The notes beneath the pieces are model-generated. The model searched no databases. It was not told where the DNA came from and saw only the letters and a list, made by a program, of their open reading frames with translations. Of a stretch of 14,270 nt of DNA, positions 10,588 through 14,270 are shown in pieces. This stretch comes from Eimeria necatrix (Eukaryota; Apicomplexa; Conoidasida; Eucoccidiorida; Eimeriidae). The first letter of the stretch is position 1; each line of letters opens with the position of its first letter. The stretch is taken from assembly GCF_000499385.1 (NCBI RefSeq), contig NW_013654669.1:1-14270 (forward strand). The letters run 5' to 3'. Both the position numbers and the translations under genes were made by a program.

Positions 10588-11128
10588 TCAGATCAACAAT
10601 TTGATGAAACAGTATAAAATGAGCGCTGCCTTTCTTGGTGTTTGAGTCATATACGAAATTTCAGCTTCTGTCAATAAATATGCTGTGACAAGCGTACGTG
10701 AAACGCTTGGATTTTTCCGTGGGCAAAACACGATCTCCCCACGTGATTGGTGAGGTCGTTGTTGAAACGTTGTTTTTGTGATAATCAACACGACTTGAGA
10801 ATCAACAGGCAACGCACCAACTTGAGTTAAATCTAGAAGAGAAGCATGTAGATTCCTGGCAACGTGAGCTTGGTTGCCCATATGCACGAATGAAGGTTTC
10901 TGGCATTGGTGAACATCGCAACGTATCGACACCTGTAGGGAGCTAATTACTTGAGGCTCTTTACTCCCAGAGAATGCTTGCGTATTGTGCCGAACTCTTG
11001 CATCATATCTGCTTGCGCCCTCAAATCGCGCCAATGGCAAGGCAGACGCTTGAAATGCAGAAAATTGAACAGCACACGAGTAAGGAGCCTTATTCTCAGG
11101 CGTTGCATTTGAACTGAAGAATTTTGAT
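10588..11128 (-). CDS. Long antisense-strand open frame, unknown protein
   Basis: About 179 codons are open on the - strand between a stop at 11128-11130 and the TGA at 10588-10590. Together with the frame at the left edge, this is the longest uninterrupted run in the window. There is no early ATG: translation from 11040 would need TTG, and the first internal Met is deep in the frame. Read as an exon it has a good acceptor-like sequence, AATTCTTCAG, just before 11113. The product is basic, Gln/Val/Thr-rich and unusually poor in Asp and Glu (about 9 in 150), which argues for caution. Codon-position bias is weak. If the + strand gene extends left past 11420, this frame would lie inside its intron on the other strand. 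Function unknown. Confidence 0.2.
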
Positions 11129-11419
11129 TAAAATTGTTTCCTTAAATTTGAGGTGGGCACACTCTCTTTGCGGCAAAGCGCCAGGCCACTTGGCAAGCGA
11201 AAGCACCCCTGATCAAGAGAAATGTCGTTCAGGTGACACCATTTCCATTGGCCCTTTTAGCCACTGGGTCGCCTCAGCTAAAACTCATCTACCTGTGCTC
11301 TAACTAGTTAAAGATTACGCCTGATGCTTGTAGTGTTCCGGCCCCTAAATATGACTGCGAGAACACACTAACTAAGGCCCTAGAAGGACGAGAGCGCTAG
11401 GCATATTGTTCATATCCAG

Positions 11420-11676
11420 TGTATCGAATCAACCCGAAGGCGACCGCTGCCCGTCGCGCTTTCGGGGTCTATAATGATTGTGGTGAGCTTGCAGTTTTCG
11501 TTGTGACTCATTGCCACGCATTCCTCTTTTTAAAAAGCGCTGCTGGCCAGGAACGGCGACACATTCAAGCTCTAGCCTTCAAGTGCTCGAATGCCCGCTA
11601 TGCAGCAAAGACTGCTACACTTCGAAGCACTCAAATCATGGTCCTAAAGGTAGTTTTCCTGTTTACGGAGTCCGTG
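11420..11676 (+). CDS. Exon 1 of the modelled gene (internal-type exon)
   Basis: This is the cleanest exon in the window. The preceding GCATATTGTTCATATCCAG is a textbook acceptor ending at 11419, and the sequence after it is stop-free for 92 codons. GTAAGA at 11677 follows a complete Val codon. A second donor-like site, AAAG/GTAGTT at 11650, is in the same phase. About a third of codons start with G, as in real coding sequence. The peptide reads as a folded-domain fragment, with VYNDCGELAVFVVTHCHAFL near the start and an Ala/Arg/Lys-rich stretch near the end. It enters with two leftover bases and exits in phase 0. No family is recognised. Confidence 0.48.
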
Positions 11677-14216
11677 GTAAGATTTAGCAAGAATTAAAAG
11701 CTCTTTCATTGCCTGGCCTTCAACAAATAGCGTATGGTATCCGAATAGTTATGACGCAGAAGCGGAAATCTTCGTACGTAGCTGACTTCGTGGAAATGTC
11801 AGCCACTTCTTAGTGTGCGTAGTAAGCGATAACGACTGCTGATGAGCACATACCGCCGGTGCTGCCGAAGTTGTTCTTCTTGGTGTCAATGCAGGTTTGG
11901 AAGAGAATGAGTGCAGCTTGCAATCACGTAGCTTGACAAAGGAGCATTATACCACGTTGCCATTTCGTTGTGAACACAGTGCCAAGTTCCCAATCATTAA
12001 GTGACTGTGCGAATGGCTCAATTTGCAGTGGCAGCAACTCGCTGCTCTTGTTAAGAGCTTTGGCGCCTAAAATGATGATCTTGCTGTGATACGCTCACTA
12101 TATGCAAAAACAGGAACTGTCTATTTAACAATAACGCGAAATCTCCGAAGAATAATTTGCCCGGCTCTCGCATGCTGTCAATGAAACCACCTAGTCTAGT
12201 CTTCGCTTTCGAAACAAGTTTCGTAGCACAGCATATGTCGCAAGGGTCAAAGGAAAATCAGTTCATTGTTCCGTGCCACCGATAATTCCACATTCTTTAT
12301 GCTCGGTAGTCGAAAGCGCAAATGCGAAAGAGATTCCACAACACCAAAGAGGCAGAAAAAGATATTTTTAATGCTTATCGCACTGCAATGTGCCGCAAGT
12401 TGTCGCACGAGCTTTCGAAGAAATCCGCAGACCGACGTAAACAGCTCGAGCTTCAGCACCGCCAGAGGCATTCAGAGAGCATTCTGTTTTCTACGCGGTT
12501 TGCATCAGCAAAGCGTGAAACAGCTGTTTGTTTGTGCCACGTCGAAGCATACTGCCCCTGCAGCTCTGCCCTTCCCACAACTCAAAATAAAGACGTGCCG
12601 AGCACGTACGGCTTCTACGCCGACTTTGAGCAGTGGTTTCACGCACAGCCTGAACCCGGGCGACTAAGAAGTACTCTCAGACGTACGTGAGAGCCCGAGA
12701 TAACAATTTTTCGTGGTTCCCTACTAGCACATCCCTTCAACAGCTCCTCCTCCAACTGCTTCACCGCACTTGCTATTTGGCATATGAAGTGCAACTTCAG
12801 TTCACCTCGCTATTGCCTGTGCTAACGCGAAGACCTTCCAGCGACGTCTGGGCCAGAAGCCGGCTCCCAGATATTTACTTGAAAGGCTCTCTAGCGCAAC
12901 AACAGAAGTCACTAACGCAGAGCAAATCATAAATAGCACGCACAGCGGTCATCACAGGCGCTCCCTGACTGCGCCATCCAGCAGCTGCACACGACTCACG
13001 ACAATGGTCATTCGTATCGTTTTGAGCTAATGAAATCCAACGCACAGTCTACATGCTGCACACGTTCCAATGCTAGGATAATCAACAGCCTTCCTGCACA
13101 GGCAAAATGTGTTATATAATCTCCACACGCCTCCCGCATGCTTGGGTCCCTGTATCAGTGCTTAACACAGACGCCACTTTTTTCTTCTATAGGCCGTGAG
13201 AAGCTCGTTAGTAGCAGCAAATGCGCTTGCAAATTCGTGCACCTTAAGGAGAAAAAGGGCAAGCATGGCGTGTTACTAAAAACCCCAAGGCCGCATGCCA
13301 TGCTGCTCAATGCTACCCTGCAGCGCGAAAAAAAAGGAGGTGCGCCAAAATTTACCATGACCTCTGCTTGTGGCGGCTTTCTGGGATTCGCTTCAGCAGC
13401 TGCAAATATGCCACCCAGTGTGGGCTGAATGCTTTGGGAGTTGGGCATAAACAACATAACTCGCTGTATAGCAGTGCTGTATATTGCCTGTTTCTACCTA
13501 CAATGAAATGGCTCCCCGATGTGAGCGTTTGCCCTGCCACACTTCGCATAGCATATGGCGACGTGCATTGAGAGTAGTTCATGTTTTAGATGTCAATCAC
13601 CATCTTACGGAGACGGACGAAACTTTGCTTCTTTCATGTTTAAGTACTAGTGAGGATTGTGCCTTCCGGCGCTCACGGCATACTTGGCTCAAATTGACTC
13701 ATCAGCGTGTGGTTTGTCTACAATTGATCCGTGTTGATCAGTTAGTTAATTGCTAATAATGTCTCTAGACGCATGCATTGGCAAAGCGGCGCCGCAGCTG
13801 CGGCCTTCTTATTCTGTGTACGTGAGTACTGACGAGGCCGCCACCCCAGTCGCCAAGCCTTCTAATGAATTCGCGATAACCTCGCTTTTTACACATTTGC
13901 CGCAAGCGTTAATGCGCTCTGCTCAGCGCGCTTTCTGGTCATGCGGCATGACAATCGCAGCCAGAGGTACAACATAGTTCATGTCACCCATCTTTGATTG
14001 CATCCACTCACTTCGTAGGCAGTGCGGAGAGTGCTAGTCAAATATCAACTTTGCTGCGGGATAGTATCCTCCACACGGCGATGCATGAATGGTTACCTAA
14101 CGCGGCGTACTGGCATCGACATTTCGCAGTGTCTCGAAACTTGCTTTCATACGACATGCCGCTTAATGCAGTTTGTCAGGTCACAGGCAGAGGCGCTTCC
14201 AAAAAATTTGATTTGA
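11420..14216 (+). CDS. Spliced gene, eight-exon model, unknown basic/Cys-rich protein (5' end not defined)
   Basis: From 11420 to 14216 the + strand is nearly tiled by open frames whose borders coincide with splice-like sites. My model uses exons 11420-11676, 12310-12686, 12728-12818, 12937-13108, 13193-13419, 13472-13730, 13769-13966 and 14023-14216. All junctions keep frame. The product is about 590 residues up to the TGA at 14214-14216. The first two exons have the clearest coding character. The later part carries over 20 cysteines in about 340 residues, often paired (CC, CxC). No signal peptide or known domain is visible. The first exon begins with an acceptor, so at least one upstream exon is missing. 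It could also be a decayed pseudogene or two adjacent genes, because the third-to-fourth exon junction is the weakest. Confidence 0.38.
12310..12686 (+). CDS. Exon 2 of the modelled gene (charged helical segment)
   Basis: An acceptor-like TTCTTTATGCTCGGTAG ends at 12309, and the frame enters in phase 0, matching exon 1. If instead the gene starts here, the first ATG is 12322. The first half is strongly charged and probably helical or coiled (KEAEKDIFNAYRTAMCRKL, then KKSADRRKQLELQHRQRHSE). The second half has a small Cys cluster (CLCHVEAYCPC) and an aromatic motif YGFYADFEQWF. It ends at a GTGAGA donor at 12687, leaving two bases. Another frame is open over 12266-12667 on the same strand, but its translation is Ser/Thr/Cys-rich and less natural. 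An alternative donor at 12683 would break the frame with the next exon. Confidence 0.45.
12728..12818 (+). CDS. Exon 3 of the modelled gene (3' border uncertain)
   Basis: The 41-nt intron before it (12687-12727) starts GTGAGA, has a branch-like GATAAC and a pyrimidine-rich TTTTTCGTGGTTCCCTACTAG end. The exon is Leu/Gln-rich (SLQQLLLQLLHRTCYLAYEV), likely helical. The frame stays open to a TAA at 12930-12932, and the codons up to there also look plausible. The true end is therefore unclear: a GTGCTA donor at 12819, a GTCTGG donor at 12846, or a genuine stop at 12932 that would end one gene here. The two donors both leave phase 0, which fits the next exon. Confidence 0.33.
12937..13108 (+). CDS. 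Exon 4 of the modelled gene (5' border uncertain)
   Basis: The frame is open from a TAG at 12934-12936. Three AG acceptors (12936, 12945, 12957) all enter in phase 0, and a branch-like TCACTAAC lies at 12909-12916. None has a strong pyrimidine tract, so this is the weakest acceptor in the model. The peptide is natural-looking (CAIQQLHTTHDNGHSYRFEL, then STCCTRSNARIINSLPAQAK). It exits at GTGTTA (13109) with one base left. An ATG near 13032 could start a separate protein if exon 3 is terminal. Confidence 0.33.
13193..13419 (+). CDS. Exon 5 of the modelled gene (Lys- and Cys-containing)
   Basis: The intron before it (13109-13192, 84 nt) has a branch-like GCTTAAC and an excellent CTTTTTTCTTCTATAG end. 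Because 84 is divisible by three, keeping it would preserve frame but introduce a TAA at 13111-13113. The exon starts with two bases that complete a Cys codon. It encodes a basic segment (KLVSSSKCACKFVHLKEKKG), then an Ala/Gly-rich stretch (CGGFLGFASAAANMPPS). The donor GTGGGC at 13420 leaves phase 0; without splicing the frame stops at 13426-13428. An eight-A run at 13329-13336 could be a place where sequencing errors shift the frame. Confidence 0.38.
13472..13730 (+). CDS. Exon 6 of the modelled gene
   Basis: This exon follows a 52-nt intron (13420-13471) with a branch-like CATAAC and the acceptor CTGTATAG, and enters in phase 0. The first third is Cys-rich (QCCILPV, then RCERLPCH). The middle has a good alpha/beta-like stretch (RVVHVLDVNHHLTETDETLL) followed by SCLSTSEDC. 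It ends in a Leu/Val/Arg-rich part. The donor is GTGTTG at 13731, one base left. Inside the exon at 13521-13551 lies a 31-nt stretch that itself begins GTGAGC and ends CATAG; removing it would break the frame, so I treat it as coding. Confidence 0.36.
13769..13966 (+). CDS. Exon 7 of the modelled gene
   Basis: The 38-nt intron before it (13731-13768) contains a branch-like TTGCTAATAA and ends ATGTCTCTAG. The exon enters with two bases and encodes 66 residues, including PSYSVYVSTDEAATPVAKPS and ITSLFTHLPQALMRSAQRAF. An in-frame ATG at 13759 (MSLDAC...) could start a separate short protein of 73 codons, which is an alternative reading. It exits at AGAG/GTACAA (13967) with one base left. A 28-nt mini-intron-like segment (13822-13849) sits inside it. 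Confidence 0.36.
14023..14216 (+). CDS. Exon 8 (terminal) of the modelled gene
   Basis: The intron before it is 56 nt (13967-14022), with branch-like CCACTCAC and the end CACTTCGTAGGCAG. Of the two AGs there, only the second (14022) keeps frame with exon 7. The exon encodes 64 residues with clustered cysteines (YQLCCGIVSSTRRC, then SQCLETCFHTTCR) and ends AEALPKNLI before the TGA at 14214-14216. The stop lies inside the palindrome at 14208-14226. The Cys spacing suggests disulphides or metal binding, but matches no motif I can name. Confidence 0.36.
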
Positions 14217-14231
14217 TTCAAATCAAGTTTT
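14203..14231. repeat. Near-perfect palindrome at the predicted gene end
   Basis: TTGATTTGA (14208-14216) and TCAAATCAA (14218-14226) are perfect inverted repeats around one central T. In RNA the stem extends outward by a wobble pair and four A-T pairs, to about 14 bp. It covers the predicted stop codon of the last exon. It may affect 3' end formation or be a protein-binding site. Equally, it may be an AT-rich chance palindrome. Confidence 0.6.
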
Positions 14232-14270
14232 GTAAGAGTGCGTTGAACATTGAATGCCGCGAGATCATAG

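Noticed and set aside
12266..12667. A 133-codon + strand frame overlapping exon 2
   Set aside because: Its translation is rich in Ser, Thr, Cys and Phe without charge balance, while the other frame has a coherent charged helix and correct splice phase.
13155..13582. Two overlapping - strand frames of 76-100 codons
   Set aside because: They are opposite the proposed exons 5 and 6, where stops are rare because of local composition. They are best explained as shadows.
1..14270. Bacterial or phage operon, CRISPR array, insertion sequence, LTR or LINE element
   Set aside because: No co-directional long genes, spaced repeats, terminal inverted repeats, reverse transcriptase or transposase motifs were seen. 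Frame lengths and splice-like borders point to eukaryotic DNA.

Overview
This window looks like nuclear DNA of a eukaryote. It has no operon-like tiling of long reading frames, no Shine-Dalgarno-spaced starts and no frame longer than about 180 codons. Several medium-length frames instead begin at splice-acceptor-like sequences (pyrimidine-rich, then AG) and end at donor-like GT sites. CpG is not visibly depleted, GCA/TGC trinucleotides are common, and the palindrome GCATGC occurs 11 times, about four times what base composition predicts. That suggests a protist or invertebrate without heavy CpG methylation. A coccidian apicomplexan (Eimeria or Toxoplasma type) is my best guess, held weakly. 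No tRNA, rRNA, CRISPR array, insertion sequence or recognisable transposon protein was seen, and no protein here could be assigned to a named family.

Layout. Positions 1-1240 hold an open frame that runs in from the left edge (2-205, possibly to 535), perhaps an exon of a gene starting outside the window. Positions 1243-1636 hold a diverged direct duplication of about 130 bp. Positions 1640-5950 are mostly non-coding by eye, with a few hairpins and one weak candidate frame (3693-4025). Between 5950 and 9800 there are four + strand frames with protein-like composition (5952-6314, 6591-7004, 8191-8561, 9620-9794). One long - strand frame lies at 10588-11128.

The best-supported gene is on the + strand from 11420 to 14216. 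I propose eight exons separated by one 633-nt intron and several short introns (38 to about 140 nt). The frame is kept across every proposed junction and ends at a TGA inside a 19-nt palindrome. The predicted product is about 585-590 residues, basic in its first third and rich in cysteine after that, with no recognisable domain. The 8191-8561, 9620-9794 and 11420 exons can also be joined in phase, so the gene may extend several kilobases to the left. All exon borders are hand-made inferences. RNA-seq or a comparative alignment is needed to confirm them.
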